64,000 bases of DNA from Leptospira sp. (GCA_027531445.1 JAPZRK010000006.1:1-64000); one strand, 5' to 3'; positions 27,632-36,799 are shown, numbered from the stretch's first letter. A program made the numbers and translations. The notes: a model not told the origin generated them from the letters alone.

Positions 27632-29306
27632 CACGGATCAAAATCAAATCTGTATCTTCTTTTACGATATCAAAAGTACGACCGTTAAATAAAAACGGTA
27701 ATTCTAGGATTTTATTCCTAGTGGTGATCAGATACAATGGTTTTTGTAATTTTGAATAGAGCTCTGGTGAAAGTGAGTCTGAATCATCTCTAAATTTATA
27801 ATTTCCCATAATCAAGATAGGTTCGTCTCGATAAAACATTGGATAAAAACTCAAGTATTTATAAAACGCAACAATACCTCCTTGTTCTTTTGCAAAATCA
27901 TACAATCGTAAATTCTTATCTTGTAGTAAGGGAATCAAAAATGGCGCTAAAAACAAACTTATACTAACAAGGAATAATTGAGATGACAGCCATATGTGTA
28001 GAATGTATCTATTTATTTGATTTTTATTGAACCAATACACAGAGGACAACATTCCAAATAATAAAATCAGGCCCGGTAGAGCTGCCAGGAATCCAAGCGA
28101 TTCTGAATTGTACTTACCGTATTGTCGTTGGAAGGAGAGATCAGAAGAGAGATATTCGAATATGAAAGGTAGTAATAGGAATAACAAACCAAAAACGAAT
28201 AAAATTAATGTAGAGATTCCATAGAACATACGTTTTGATAAAACAATTTGCTTTTCATCGTTTGCGCTGAGCAATCTAGCACCAAAAAACGACAAACAGA
28301 GATACAAGGAAGAGGTGTAATGCGGGAGTTTTGTCTGGACGATTGAAAAAATAAGTAGAAGCAAAGTCATCCAACAACCAATCAATATTGAGAAGCTTTG
28401 GTGTTCGGATTTTTTTGAGAATAGAAACTTCAAATTTGATTTTGTGAAACCAATGAAAATTAAGGCACTCCAAGGGAAAAATCCAATTGGTGCGATCAAA
28501 AAGTGATAGAACCAAGGACCAGAGTGAGATTCCAAAGATTTTGATAGTAACATTCCTTGAAATTCGTAAAATCCACGAATCGTTGCTGTTCCATATAGAT
28601 ATAGATTTGGAGCATAATAGACCCCAATCACAAGTGTAAAAAATAGAAACCCTATGATTAAATCAAGCCAGTGCAAAAGAAAATGACGTTCAAAAAGAAG
28701 CAAAAGGAAGTAAGACGCCAAAGGGAAAAATAATCCTAATGGGCCTTTTGTTAAAACTGAAAGCCCCATTGACAAACTTGCAAGTAAGATCCATAGGATA
28801 CGTGATTTGAAGGCCTCAGATTTCTTCAGATGGTATTCGTAAATAAAACAAAAAGAGAACAAAAGAAACGTATTGAACCAATGGTCGATATAAGCTGTCC
28901 TTGAGAGAAATAAAGGAACCAGTGACGATGAGTAAAGTAGAGACCAGAATGTTGCTAATTTTTCGGAGAAATGTCTCTTCCCAAACCAATACAAAAAGCA
29001 AAAAGAGGTCAACGCACTTAGTACAGATTGTAAACGAGTGGAAAATTCGCTAATACCTAATAAGTGATAGGAGAGAGACGTTATCCAAAAGATAAAAGGT
29101 GGTTTTTCCGTATAGAGTTGGTTATTGACCGATAAGCGAAAGTATTCGCCATTTTGATACATACTTTTTGAGACAGCGCCATAGATGTTCTCATCCCAAT
29201 CAATCAGAGGAAAATGTCCCAATCCCGTAAAAAGTAAGATTCCATAGATTAAGAAAATCAGGTAAATGGGTCTCTGAAGAAAATTGGGGAACCTACTTTG
29301 TAACAT
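27624..29306 (-). CDS. ArnT-like GT-C glycosyltransferase
   Basis: This 560-residue protein has about a dozen membrane helices. The first extracytoplasmic loop carries DWDENIYG at about 37-44, the acidic catalytic-type motif of the ArnT/PMT (GT83 / GT39) superfamily, followed by a LYTEKPPFIFW segment at about 65-75. Such enzymes transfer a sugar from a polyprenyl-phosphate carrier to lipid A or to another envelope acceptor. A paralogue lies at 61772-63196. It converges with the GT2 gene, which may supply the donor. Confidence 0.82.
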   Translation of the reverse strand: MLQSRFPNFLQRPIYLIFLIYGILLFTGLGHFPLIDWDENIYGAVSKSMYQNGEYFRLSVNNQLYTEKPPFIFWITSLSYHLLGISEFSTRLQSVLSALTSFCFLYWFGKRHFSEKLATFWSLLYSSSLVPLFLSRTAYIDHWFNTFLLFSFCFIYEYHLKKSEAFKSRILWILLASLSMGLSVLTKGPLGLFFPLASYFLLLLFERHFLLHWLDLIIGFLFFTLVIGVYYAPNLYLYGTATIRGFYEFQGMLLSKSLESHSGPWFYHFLIAPIGFFPWSALIFIGFTKSNLKFLFSKKSEHQSFSILIGCWMTLLLLIFSIVQTKLPHYTSSLYLCLSFFGARLLSANDEKQIVLSKRMFYGISTLILFVFGLLFLLLPFIFEYLSSDLSFQRQYGKYNSESLGFLAALPGLILLFGMLSSVYWFNKNQINRYILHIWLSSQLFLVSISLFLAPFLIPLLQDKNLRLYDFAKEQGGIVAFYKYLSFYPMFYRDEPILIMGNYKFRDDSDSLSPELYSKLQKPLYLITTRNKILELPFLFNGRTFDIVKEDTDLILIRVK

Positions 29307-29371
29307 CCCGACTACTTGGTGCGAGACGATAAAAAATACAAGTCAAAATTTGGAGGATTCTCTTGAATACA

Positions 29372-30199
29372 TTAACGAAACGTCATGAACGTGCCCATAA
29401 TTAGTAAAAAAAAGGCAAAAAGGATCCTAAGTCGATCCTTTGGAAGGCGATGAGAAATTTTGGCACCCAAATATGCGAAAGGCATACTTGCGATCACCAA
29501 ACCTAAAACTGCTGGCCAATATACGAATCCCGTACTACCGAAAGGCAAATCTGAATGATTCCATCCATTGATGATATAACTCAATCCACCACTCAAAGCA
29601 ATGGGAAATCCAATAGCCGCAGAGGTGCCTATCGCTCTGTGGATCGGAGTCTTGAGGTAAAGAAGGTACGTTGAGGTAAAAACACCACCACCTACACCAA
29701 CTAAGGCGGAACTAAAGCCAATCAGGATACCGATGATGGATTGAATCCAATACTTAGGAAAGGAGACTTGTTCCATTTCCTCTCGATTGTTCGTATGCAA
29801 CTCTGAGTGGTTGTCTTTTTTCTTCCCAAATAACATCTTTATAGCGAATAGGAATATAAAAATGATAAAGATGTAGTTTAGTTCTTTCGACCGTAACGAA
29901 GCCGCCAAAAAAGAACCCATATAGGTTCCTAATATGATCCATGGAATCGAGATAAATAAGTACTTCCATATAACCGAACCATTTCGATGGTGAGAAAATA
30001 AGGAAGAGAAGGAAGTAAATAAAATAGTAGTTAGAGAAGTTCCGATAGCAGTATGCAAAAGAATTGATTCGGGAAAGTGCATCTGAGCAAAGCTAAAGGT
30101 GAGAATCGGAACCATGATAATCCCTCCTCCAACACCAAACAGACCGGCTAAAAGACCAACAGCGATACCAGAAAGAAGATAAAAAACAAAATATTCCAA
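29372..30199 (-). CDS. TauE/SafE family transporter
   Basis: This 275-residue protein has about eight membrane helices in two repeated halves, each starting with a glycine-rich motif (AGLFGVGGGIIMVPIL at about 19-34 and SALVGVGGGVFTSTYLL at about 165-181). These are characteristic of the TauE/SafE family, which exports sulfite, sulfoacetate or related organosulfur anions. The gene stands alone. Given the sulfurtransferase cluster 9 kb away, sulfite or thiosulfate is a plausible substrate, but no operon link exists. Confidence 0.85.
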   Translation of the reverse strand: MEYFVFYLLSGIAVGLLAGLFGVGGGIIMVPILTFSFAQMHFPESILLHTAIGTSLTTILFTSFSSLFSHHRNGSVIWKYLFISIPWIILGTYMGSFLAASLRSKELNYIFIIFIFLFAIKMLFGKKKDNHSELHTNNREEMEQVSFPKYWIQSIIGILIGFSSALVGVGGGVFTSTYLLYLKTPIHRAIGTSAAIGFPIALSGGLSYIINGWNHSDLPFGSTGFVYWPAVLGLVIASMPFAYLGAKISHRLPKDRLRILFAFFLLIMGTFMTFR

Positions 30200-30331
30200 A
30201 ATGATAATTTCCTGTTGTGAATCAAGCTAAGTAGACTATCCCTGCCTTTTCTTGCAATGGCGAAAAAGGTTTATTACCTGTCGATTTTTCCTGTATTTCG
30301 GATCAATTTATAAATTCCCGGTGTTAACTGA

Positions 30332-32656
30332 TCAATGAAAGTATTTTGTTATCATTTCTTGTAATTTGATTGAAATGATGGGTTTGGTCAAAAAATCGTC
30401 CATTCCCGCGCGGATACATGCTTCCTTTTCATCTGCAGATGCACCTGCGGTAAGTGCGATGATGATTACATGTCGATTAGTAGATTTTTCGGATTCTCGA
30501 ATTAGAGTAGTAGCGGTTACACCATCCATCACTGGCATATGAAGATCCATTAGAATTAGCTCCGACGGATTTTCCGCTTGGCGTTGGATCGATTCTTCCC
30601 CGTTGGAAGCAAAAGAGATCTGTAGGGATGGATACATTTTCAGTAACATTGTCTCTACTAATTTTGCATTCAATGGATTGTCTTCGACGACTAACAATCG
30701 ATTTAGAGACTGATACGATTTAGTGTTTTCCGATGATTTGCTGTTAGTCAACGATACAGAAGATTGTTCGTTTGTCTTAATTATTGGAAGGCTGAATTCA
30801 AACACACTACCAACGCCAAACTTGCTAGAAAGGGAAAGTTCGCCTCCCATTTGTTCAACGAGTTTGGAAGAAATAGCAAGACCTAGTCCTGTTCCTCCAA
30901 ATTTTCTTGTAATCGAATTATCAGCTTGAGAAAAAACTTGAAAGAGTCTGCCTTTTTGTTCATCGGAAATACCAATCCCCGAATCAATCACCTTAAAACT
31001 GATATGTGAAGGCTCTTCTGATTTATTGGCTTTATAACGGACTTCCAAAACTACGGAACCTAATTCAGTAAATTTGATCGCATTTCCCAGTAGGTTTACC
31101 AGGACTTGCTTTAGACGTGTAGGGTCGATAAAGATAGTTTCTGGAAGTTGGTCTGAAGTATCGAGAGTGAGTTGTAACCCTTTTTTTTTGGCATTGATAC
31201 TAACTATTTGAATACAATCATTTAATAATGGATAAACGAATGTCTGTTGCAATTCGAGTTCAAGTTTACCTGCTTCGATTTTTGAAAAATCGAGAACGTC
31301 ATTGATGATACCAAGTAGGGACTTGGCTGAGGTATTTGCATCCCTTACAAATTCTTTTTGTTCTTTATCTAGATTTGTATCGATGAGAAGCTCAGTGAAG
31401 CCAATCACGCTGTTAAGTGGTGTTCTTATCTCGTGACTCATATTTGACAAAAAATCCGTTTTTGCTTTATTGGCAGCTTCAGCCGCTTCTTTAGCTTCCA
31501 AAACTAATTGGGCAGATTTTTTTGCATTGGTGATGTCAAATCGGATCGAATAATATTCTTTAGGTATGCCTTCAGAATTCAAAAAAGGTATAATACTTGT
31601 TGATACCCAATAATAATTCCCTTGTTTGGTACGATTTTTGATTTCACCCCGCCAAATCTTTCCAGATTTGATCGTTTTCCACATATCTTTAAAAAATTCT
31701 GCTGAATGATAACCGGAATTGATGATATTGTGAGATTTGCCTAAAAGTTCTTCCTTCGAATAACCACTGATCGTTGAAAAATTATGATTCAAATCAATGA
31801 TAATGCCATCTGCATCTGTTAGAGAAACAATTGCTGTTTGATCTAATGCAGATTTATAATTTTGCAGTTCACTCTTGATTTTTAGAAGTTCCATGATGGA
31901 TTCTTCATAAGCAAATTCGTTAAGCGCTTGTTCTGTGATATCCTGAAATGTGCCTATGACTTTGGTAACTTTGTCGTCTTTATAAAATGGTTTGCCAACT
32001 GCTCTGACCCATTTTGTTTTGCCACTGGTAGGTATGAGGCGGAGTTTGAGGTCAAAACTTTGTCCCTCATTTAACACCCGATTTACTGCACTTGAGATCG
32101 TTTCACGATCTTCCGGGTGATAAAAGCTGATTCCGTCTTCTGCATTTGCGTCATAGTCAGGGGGCAACTCATATATCTTATAAATTTCATCTGTCCATTT
32201 TGTTTTAAAGGTAAATGCATCCAATTCCCAAGCCCCAATCGAGGCCATTCCCCCCATTTCGCTTAGAAGTTCTTTTTGTGTTTGGATACTTTCTTCTAAA
32301 TTTAAAGCTTGGGAAACATCTCTTGCAGTTGCGTAAATGAAAGAGTCGTACGGTACCGCGCTCCATTCCAGATGGCAATAGGAGCCATCCTTCTTTTTGT
32401 AACGATTGATAAAACTTGAAACTTTCTTATTTTCAGCAAGTTTCGACATGGCGTGTTCGGTTTTAGAAATATCGTCGGGATGGACGAAATCAAAAAATTG
32501 GCTTTCCATTAGCTCTTCTCTCGAATAGCCAAGGGTCCATTCCCAAGCAAGGTTGAGTTTGATAAATCGTCCCGACTGATCTGCAATGGAAAGTAGATCT
32601 ATATTGAGCTCAAAAAAGTGGTTTAAGTCTATGGATTCAAATTCTTTTTCTGGCAT
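30332..32656 (-). CDS. PAS-PAS-PAS hybrid sensor histidine kinase
   Basis: The 774-residue soluble protein has three PAS domains (about 10-115, 135-245 and 265-385), a HisKA domain with the phosphorylated histidine at 408 (SNMSHEIRTPLNSVIGF), a HATPase_c domain (about 455-625, with NLLGNAIKF, DSGIGIS and GGTGLGLAIS) and a C-terminal receiver (about 650-770) with the acceptor aspartate at 704 (LILMDLHMPVMDG). There is no membrane segment. It is a hybrid kinase that would need a histidine phosphotransfer or output protein, and none is adjacent. The signal is unknown. Confidence 0.92.
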   Translation of the reverse strand: MPEKEFESIDLNHFFELNIDLLSIADQSGRFIKLNLAWEWTLGYSREELMESQFFDFVHPDDISKTEHAMSKLAENKKVSSFINRYKKKDGSYCHLEWSAVPYDSFIYATARDVSQALNLEESIQTQKELLSEMGGMASIGAWELDAFTFKTKWTDEIYKIYELPPDYDANAEDGISFYHPEDRETISSAVNRVLNEGQSFDLKLRLIPTSGKTKWVRAVGKPFYKDDKVTKVIGTFQDITEQALNEFAYEESIMELLKIKSELQNYKSALDQTAIVSLTDADGIIIDLNHNFSTISGYSKEELLGKSHNIINSGYHSAEFFKDMWKTIKSGKIWRGEIKNRTKQGNYYWVSTSIIPFLNSEGIPKEYYSIRFDITNAKKSAQLVLEAKEAAEAANKAKTDFLSNMSHEIRTPLNSVIGFTELLIDTNLDKEQKEFVRDANTSAKSLLGIINDVLDFSKIEAGKLELELQQTFVYPLLNDCIQIVSINAKKKGLQLTLDTSDQLPETIFIDPTRLKQVLVNLLGNAIKFTELGSVVLEVRYKANKSEEPSHISFKVIDSGIGISDEQKGRLFQVFSQADNSITRKFGGTGLGLAISSKLVEQMGGELSLSSKFGVGSVFEFSLPIIKTNEQSSVSLTNSKSSENTKSYQSLNRLLVVEDNPLNAKLVETMLLKMYPSLQISFASNGEESIQRQAENPSELILMDLHMPVMDGVTATTLIRESEKSTNRHVIIIALTAGASADEKEACIRAGMDDFLTKPIISIKLQEMITKYFH

Positions 32657-32825
32657 AGAGATCTATCTGCTAATCTTTTTTTATAAATCATAAGTTGATA
32701 TCAAAAAATGAGTCTGTATCTATCTTCTGATTTGAGACAGTCCATTCCTTTGCTAACTGGTCCAATTTGTTTGTATAACATTGCGTCCTTCATTTTTGCC
32801 TTGTATGTCAATTTGACTAAAAACT

Positions 32826-33278
32826 TTATCTTAACCTTTTTTGTAAAAAGTAGCAATTATACCCCTCTGGGAATTGTTCTATCATTCCAAATTGCTTATA
32901 TCCGAACTTTAAATAGAACTTGGGCGCTTGGAATTCAAAGGAATACAAAAATATTAGATTTGCATCAAGTTGATTTGCCTCTTCTTCAATTTTTGAAAGC
33001 AATAATGAACCGATTTTTTGTCCTCTCTTGGATTCATCCACCCAGAGCAATTGTAGATTGACCGCCTTAAAATAGGAATAGCACAAAGCACCCGCGATTA
33101 TTTTTTCACCTTCTCGAAGAATGATAGAGAAAAAATCAGACGATTCATGGTCAGCTCTACCGATTTTGGAACGACTGTAATCTTTCAACTGGTTCCATAA
33201 AAATGTTTGGGTAGTTTCGTCTGGATTTGAGGTACGTTCAAATAGGAATGAGTGCTCTGAAGGATTTGTATTTGTCAT
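32826..33278 (-). CDS. GNAT N-acetyltransferase
   Basis: A 150-residue GNAT domain with the acetyl-CoA loop in ESKRGQKIGSLLLSKIEEEA near residue 81 and the ending FYLKFGYKQFGMIEQFPEG. The substrate cannot be told. It is transcribed alone between the hybrid kinase and the CsgG-like lipoprotein genes. Confidence 0.8.
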   Translation of the reverse strand: MTNTNPSEHSFLFERTSNPDETTQTFLWNQLKDYSRSKIGRADHESSDFFSIILREGEKIIAGALCYSYFKAVNLQLLWVDESKRGQKIGSLLLSKIEEEANQLDANLIFLYSFEFQAPKFYLKFGYKQFGMIEQFPEGYNCYFLQKRLR

Positions 33279-33349
33279 TTTTCCAACATTATGGGCTTAA
33301 AATTCAAAATCTAGTTGTTTCGTTTTCGAGGTAAATATAAAAGTCTTTC

Positions 33350-33976
33350 ATGATTTGGAAATACATTTTACTTTTTTCTTTTTTATCCAGTTTCAATTGT
33401 TCTTCAGTTTCAAAACGTTTTTTGGGAGCTGAAGATACACAAATTGATGGGAAACTTTTGAAACTGTTAAATCAGGGTGTTAATATCCAACTTCTAGTAC
33501 TTGCACCAAAAGAACTTTCAGTCACAAATTGCAATTTTTCGGATGAAATATTTGAATCAATTTTGAGACAATCAAACGTTTCCTTAGAATCCCAATTTCT
33601 AAAACTACATGGAAAGAATTCCAATTTCAAATTAGTTGATCGAACAAATCTGGGTTATGTGCTAGATGAAATGAAAATCCAAGCCCAAGGTCTCACTTCA
33701 GGACAAACCGCAAAAATTGGTAAAATGACGGGAGCAAATTACCTCGTTCTTAGCTCCGCTTCATTATCATGTTCTGGGGACAATCGTGAACTTACTCACA
33801 CTGGTAATTCAAAATTGATTCAGATTGAAGCAAGCACAACAGAAGCTATAGATATCACAAAACTGATATTAGTATATAGTGATGAATTAAAGGACTTTGT
33901 TTTTAAAAAGGGATTTGTGAATGGACGTCTTGTTGATTACGACAAAGACCGAGATCAATATAGCTGGGCAGAATGA
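33350..33976 (+). CDS. CsgG-like lipoprotein
   Basis: The signal peptide ends in lipobox SSFNC, with cysteine 17. The mature part matches the CsgG/LpoB-like family fold: FKLVDRTNLGYVLDEMKIQAQGL at about 101-123, then TAKIGKMTGANYLVLSSAS at about 128-146. This family includes the curli secretion pore CsgG, but short members usually act as envelope assembly factors. No curli genes are present, so a secretion role is not claimed. It is followed by an unrelated membrane protein gene. Confidence 0.7.
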   Translation: MIWKYILLFSFLSSFNCSSVSKRFLGAEDTQIDGKLLKLLNQGVNIQLLVLAPKELSVTNCNFSDEIFESILRQSNVSLESQFLKLHGKNSNFKLVDRTNLGYVLDEMKIQAQGLTSGQTAKIGKMTGANYLVLSSASLSCSGDNRELTHTGNSKLIQIEASTTEAIDITKLILVYSDELKDFVFKKGFVNGRLVDYDKDRDQYSWAE

Positions 33977-34041
33977 ATAAATTGCCCACGCCTGCTTTTT
34001 TTTCTTGCATTTGTAAATAAATTGCATAGGCTCATCCACCT

Positions 34042-34938
34042 ATGGATAATTATACATTTGCATATGCCGTCTTAGAGGTTCAAGCCTCCCTCGACCAACG
34101 CCTTCTAAAAGTAAAACAAGGATTGCGAAACTATGAAGTTTCCGTCCTTGACATTGAAAAGTTTTATTTTGGACCGATGCCTACGGGCCAATTTGATGAA
34201 TTGGTGATTACAACTCGCACATCTTCAGGTAAAACGAAGGTACATCGCTTCAACTGCAATTCCGGTGAAAACGGTATGGTGTCTCTCGTAGAAAAATTGG
34301 CAGAACTCAAGCCATCAGCAGACCTTCGAAAGTTCTCTCGTGAAGAGGCATTGTCTCAGATGAGTGTGGCTGATTCTTCCAAGATTGCGCTCCTCGCTCT
34401 TCCTGTTGTTGTATCATTTGTATTTTTTCTCTTTTTACTTCCCATGTTTTTACATGGCATCGATAAAGGATCTGCTACAATTAAGTTAGGTGACCTCATT
34501 ACGTTAACAGAATTCGAAACAAGAAATCTAACAGTACATGGATCGTTACTTACCCAATGTCTTGAAGAAAAAACTACGAAAAAGGGTCGCACTACTACAA
34601 AATTTTTCTGTCCACTTGTTGATGAATCGTGGCAAAGTGGTGAGCCAGTCCATGTATTAGCTCAAATCGACGATATTCCAGATGAAGAGTTTAACGCTCT
34701 ATTTGAAAGAACGGAATTTAAAGGAGTATTGCGAAATATCCTTTGGGAAGGTCCTTCATCTTCTACAAAAGATTTTTTTGTCAAAGAATACGGCGCAACT
34801 ATGGCACCCCAAGTCCTCGAATTTGAGGTGAACGGAGATACAAGTAACGACTTGTTTATCTTTGTGGGTATTTTTGTTTTTGTAGAACTACTTCTCGGTG
34901 GGATCACATTCTTCATGATCCGAAAGAACTTTTCTTAA
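34042..34938 (+). CDS. Membrane protein with two helices, unknown family
   Basis: The 298-residue protein starts with a PH-like cytosolic part (about 1-90), then has one helix at about 113-133, a 120-residue extracytoplasmic region with the basic KTTKKGRTTTKFFCP hairpin, and a last helix at about 270-292. I do not recognise the family. It is bounded downstream by a strong terminator. Confidence 0.55.
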   Translation: MDNYTFAYAVLEVQASLDQRLLKVKQGLRNYEVSVLDIEKFYFGPMPTGQFDELVITTRTSSGKTKVHRFNCNSGENGMVSLVEKLAELKPSADLRKFSREEALSQMSVADSSKIALLALPVVVSFVFFLFLLPMFLHGIDKGSATIKLGDLITLTEFETRNLTVHGSLLTQCLEEKTTKKGRTTTKFFCPLVDESWQSGEPVHVLAQIDDIPDEEFNALFERTEFKGVLRNILWEGPSSSTKDFFVKEYGATMAPQVLEFEVNGDTSNDLFIFVGIFVFVELLLGGITFFMIRKNFS

Positions 34939-34944
34939 TCTTTG

Positions 34945-34993
34945 CCCCGTTGTGAATTTCAGTGGATACTATGTTTCAGCAACGGGGTTTTCT
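34945..34993 (+). terminator. Rho-independent terminator
   Basis: CCCCGTTG at 34945-34952 pairs perfectly with CAACGGGG at 34980-34987, followed by TTTTCTTT. The 27-nt loop is long but has internal pairing (TGAA with TTCA). It ends the two-helix membrane protein gene; the opposite-strand gene starts its stop codon only 8 bases later. Confidence 0.7.
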
Positions 34994-35001
34994 TTAGCAA
35001 A

Positions 35002-35355
35002 TTAGGCAGTTACAAGTTCCAACTGCCCATGGTGATCACAATGTCCGTTGTGCTGGTGATGGAGGTGTCCATCCACTAGATAGTCGATATGGTCACCATG
35101 AGGAATCGCCGCATGACCACAATTAGGTCCATGAACATGATCGCTAGCATGGCTCTTGCACTCGTGACCCGTGGTGCAGGTTTCTGGGTGCAGAGAGTCG
35201 ATCTGGATAGAACACTCGTCGTAATGACCTTCATGTTTGTGATGCAAATGACCATCATGTAAGTAATCAATGTGTCCGTCGTGTTTGATCGCAATATGAC
35301 CACAATTAGGTGAGTGTTCATGGTCATGTTTTTCGTGGGTGTGGTGTGTAGACAT
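35002..35355 (-). CDS. Histidine-rich metal-binding protein with duplicated motif
   Basis: This 117-residue cytosolic protein has about 30 histidines and six cysteines. A roughly 35-residue unit occurs twice, each in the order PNCGH, H-x-x-HIDYL, DGHLHH and H-x-GH. This is the pattern of a widespread small family that is often found next to zinc regulators and transporters. It starts 22 bases after the ArsR gene on the same strand, so it is probably induced by metal. A role as zinc (or nickel/cobalt) buffer or chaperone is inferred from composition. No membrane segment is present. Confidence 0.75.
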   Translation of the reverse strand: MSTHHTHEKHDHEHSPNCGHIAIKHDGHIDYLHDGHLHHKHEGHYDECSIQIDSLHPETCTTGHECKSHASDHVHGPNCGHAAIPHGDHIDYLVDGHLHHQHNGHCDHHGQLELVTA

Positions 35356-35377
35356 TTAAATTCTCCTTATAAATGAA

Positions 35378-35734
35378 TCAGTGTTTTTCTTCAGAGTGTT
35401 CCAAAGCATTTCGAATGAGGTTGTAGATATGACCATCAACGAGTGAGTAATAAAGGTGCTTTCCCTCTCTTCGTCTTTTGACAAGACCCTCCGCACGAAG
35501 CAGTTTGAGTCTTTGCGAAATCGTAGATACACCCTCTCCAGTCGCGCTTGCCATTTCCGTGACACAGGCTTCTCTTTCCGAGATCCTTTGGAGGAGAGAA
35601 AGGCGTGCCTCATCACCCAAGGCTCGGAAAAGCCTTGCCGCTCGCTCTAAAGCCAATGGTCCCGGCATTTGCAGTCCTTGGAACGGAGTTTCGTGGTCTG
35701 CCGGGGAGCAGTCGGTGTGGTCGGCCTTGATCAT
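35378..35734 (-). CDS. ArsR/SmtB-family zinc-type metalloregulator
   Basis: This 118-residue winged-helix protein has the helix-turn-helix at about 55-80 (VTEMASATGEGVSTISQRLKLL) and wing RREGKHLYYSL. The last helix reads D-G-H-x10-H-x2-E, which is the complete alpha-5 zinc site of the SmtB/CzrA type. A cysteine sits at the alpha-3 position (EACVTEM), and the N-terminus holds DHTDC and ADH, possible extra ligands. It should release DNA when zinc binds. The next gene, the histidine-rich protein, is its obvious target. An 18-bp palindrome lies just upstream of its start. Confidence 0.9.
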   Translation of the reverse strand: MIKADHTDCSPADHETPFQGLQMPGPLALERAARLFRALGDEARLSLLQRISEREACVTEMASATGEGVSTISQRLKLLRAEGLVKRRREGKHLYYSLVDGHIYNLIRNALEHSEEKH

Positions 35735-35745
35735 TCCATCATTTC

Positions 35746-35763
35746 ATCATTTCATGAAATGAT
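35746..35763. promoter_or_regulatory. Probable ArsR operator
   Basis: ATCATTTCATGAAATGAT is a perfect 18-bp palindrome, 11 bases upstream of the ArsR start codon. A TTGACA-like -35 box on the minus strand overlaps its edge (35763-35768). Further ATTTCAT repeats lie beside it. It is the best candidate for the metal-responsive operator of the ArsR/histidine-rich operon. Confidence 0.65.
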
Positions 35764-35803
35764 GTCAAACTTTTTCTTCTCAGAATCTTCTGAAATAATC
35801 CGC

Positions 35804-35849
35804 TTGACCTTTGGAGTTTTTACAAGCTAAATATACCATAGATGGTATA
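35804..35849 (+). promoter_or_regulatory. Promoter with palindromic operator at the start codon
   Basis: TTGACC (35804-35809) and TAAATA (35828-35833) form a promoter with 18-bp spacing. The perfect palindrome TATACCATAGATGGTATA lies at 35832-35849, over the expected transcription start. It ends two bases before the ATG of the haem lipoprotein gene. The gene lacks a Shine-Dalgarno site, so its message would be nearly leaderless, and a bound repressor would block initiation directly. The regulator is unknown. Confidence 0.55.
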
Positions 35850-35851
35850 GT

Positions 35852-36799
35852 ATGTACAATAAGTTTAAAGAACCAAGTTTTGCTATATTTTTCATTCTCC
35901 TTTTTTCGATCAGTGTTTCCAATTGTCAGGATTCATCTGCAAAAACAGAAGCTCTTCAGATCGCCTACCTCTCTGAGAATTGCTCTGCCTGTCATGCACT
36001 GTTGCCTGGTAACAATCAATCTGCCCCTACCATTTTGGAAATTAAGGAAATCTATTCAAAAAGTGTATCCGATGAATCTAACTTCCTTCTGAAAGTGAAG
36101 ACCTATTTGACTGAACCCAAAGCGGAACACTCACTCAATGCAGAATGGGTGGAAAAATATGGTGTGATGCCAAAAATGAATTTTTCTGAGAAAAGGTTGA
36201 ATGCCTCTTTGGCTTATCTTTATTCGAAAGATTGGGGATCTTTGCGATGGCAATCTAGAAACAAGCACTGGTTAGATGATCAAAAGGCTCTTTCAAAGGT
36301 ATTATATGACGACATGTCACCTCTAGAAATCGCACAGAGTGCCGCAATGAAGACAAAATCGGCACTGGGTTCTCAACTGTTACAAGCTATCAAAGAAAAG
36401 GGGATTGAAGGCGCCGTTGGATTTTGTAAAATCGAAGCAATCCCCATCACAGAAAGAATGTCCCATGAATTGAAATTGGACATTAGAAGAGTCAGTGACC
36501 GGCCCCGCAATCCGGCAAATCGTACAAATCAAAATGAACTCTTGATGATAAAAAATTATAAAGAAAAAGTTTTAATAAAAGCAAAGCTTGAACCTACAGT
36601 TATCAACGAACCATCCCAGACGATTTCCTATTTCCCCATCGAAACAAATGAAATGTGTCTCCAATGCCATGGCATCAAAGGGCAAAATCTAAAAACAAAT
36701 GTATATAAGGCGATCGTCTCGGCTTACCCGTCCGATGAAGCAACGGGTTACCAATCAGGTGAAATTAGAGGGTTGTTTCGGGTGATTCAAAAAAAATAG
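35852..36799 (+). CDS. Haem lipoprotein: cytochrome c plus DUF3365 domain
   Basis: The signal peptide ends in lipobox SVSNC with cysteine 25. A first haem site CSACH is at 44-48, within a short cytochrome c-like domain of about 80 residues whose axial methionine may be in GVMPKMNF. The C-terminal 180 residues form a DUF3365/Tll0287-like haem domain, with CLQCH at 269-273 and the family ending ATGYQSGEIRGLFRV. Tll0287-like domains are redox sensors or electron carriers. A fusion of both domains in a single lipoprotein is unusual. The gene has its own promoter and operator and stands between a metalloregulator and an SDR gene. Confidence 0.82.
   Translation: MYNKFKEPSFAIFFILLFSISVSNCQDSSAKTEALQIAYLSENCSACHALLPGNNQSAPTILEIKEIYSKSVSDESNFLLKVKTYLTEPKAEHSLNAEWVEKYGVMPKMNFSEKRLNASLAYLYSKDWGSLRWQSRNKHWLDDQKALSKVLYDDMSPLEIAQSAAMKTKSALGSQLLQAIKEKGIEGAVGFCKIEAIPITERMSHELKLDIRRVSDRPRNPANRTNQNELLMIKNYKEKVLIKAKLEPTVINEPSQTISYFPIETNEMCLQCHGIKGQNLKTNVYKAIVSAYPSDEATGYQSGEIRGLFRVIQKK

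Noticed and set aside
33350..33976. A curli secretion system
   Set aside because: Only a CsgG-like lipoprotein is present; there is no curli subunit or other Csg protein.
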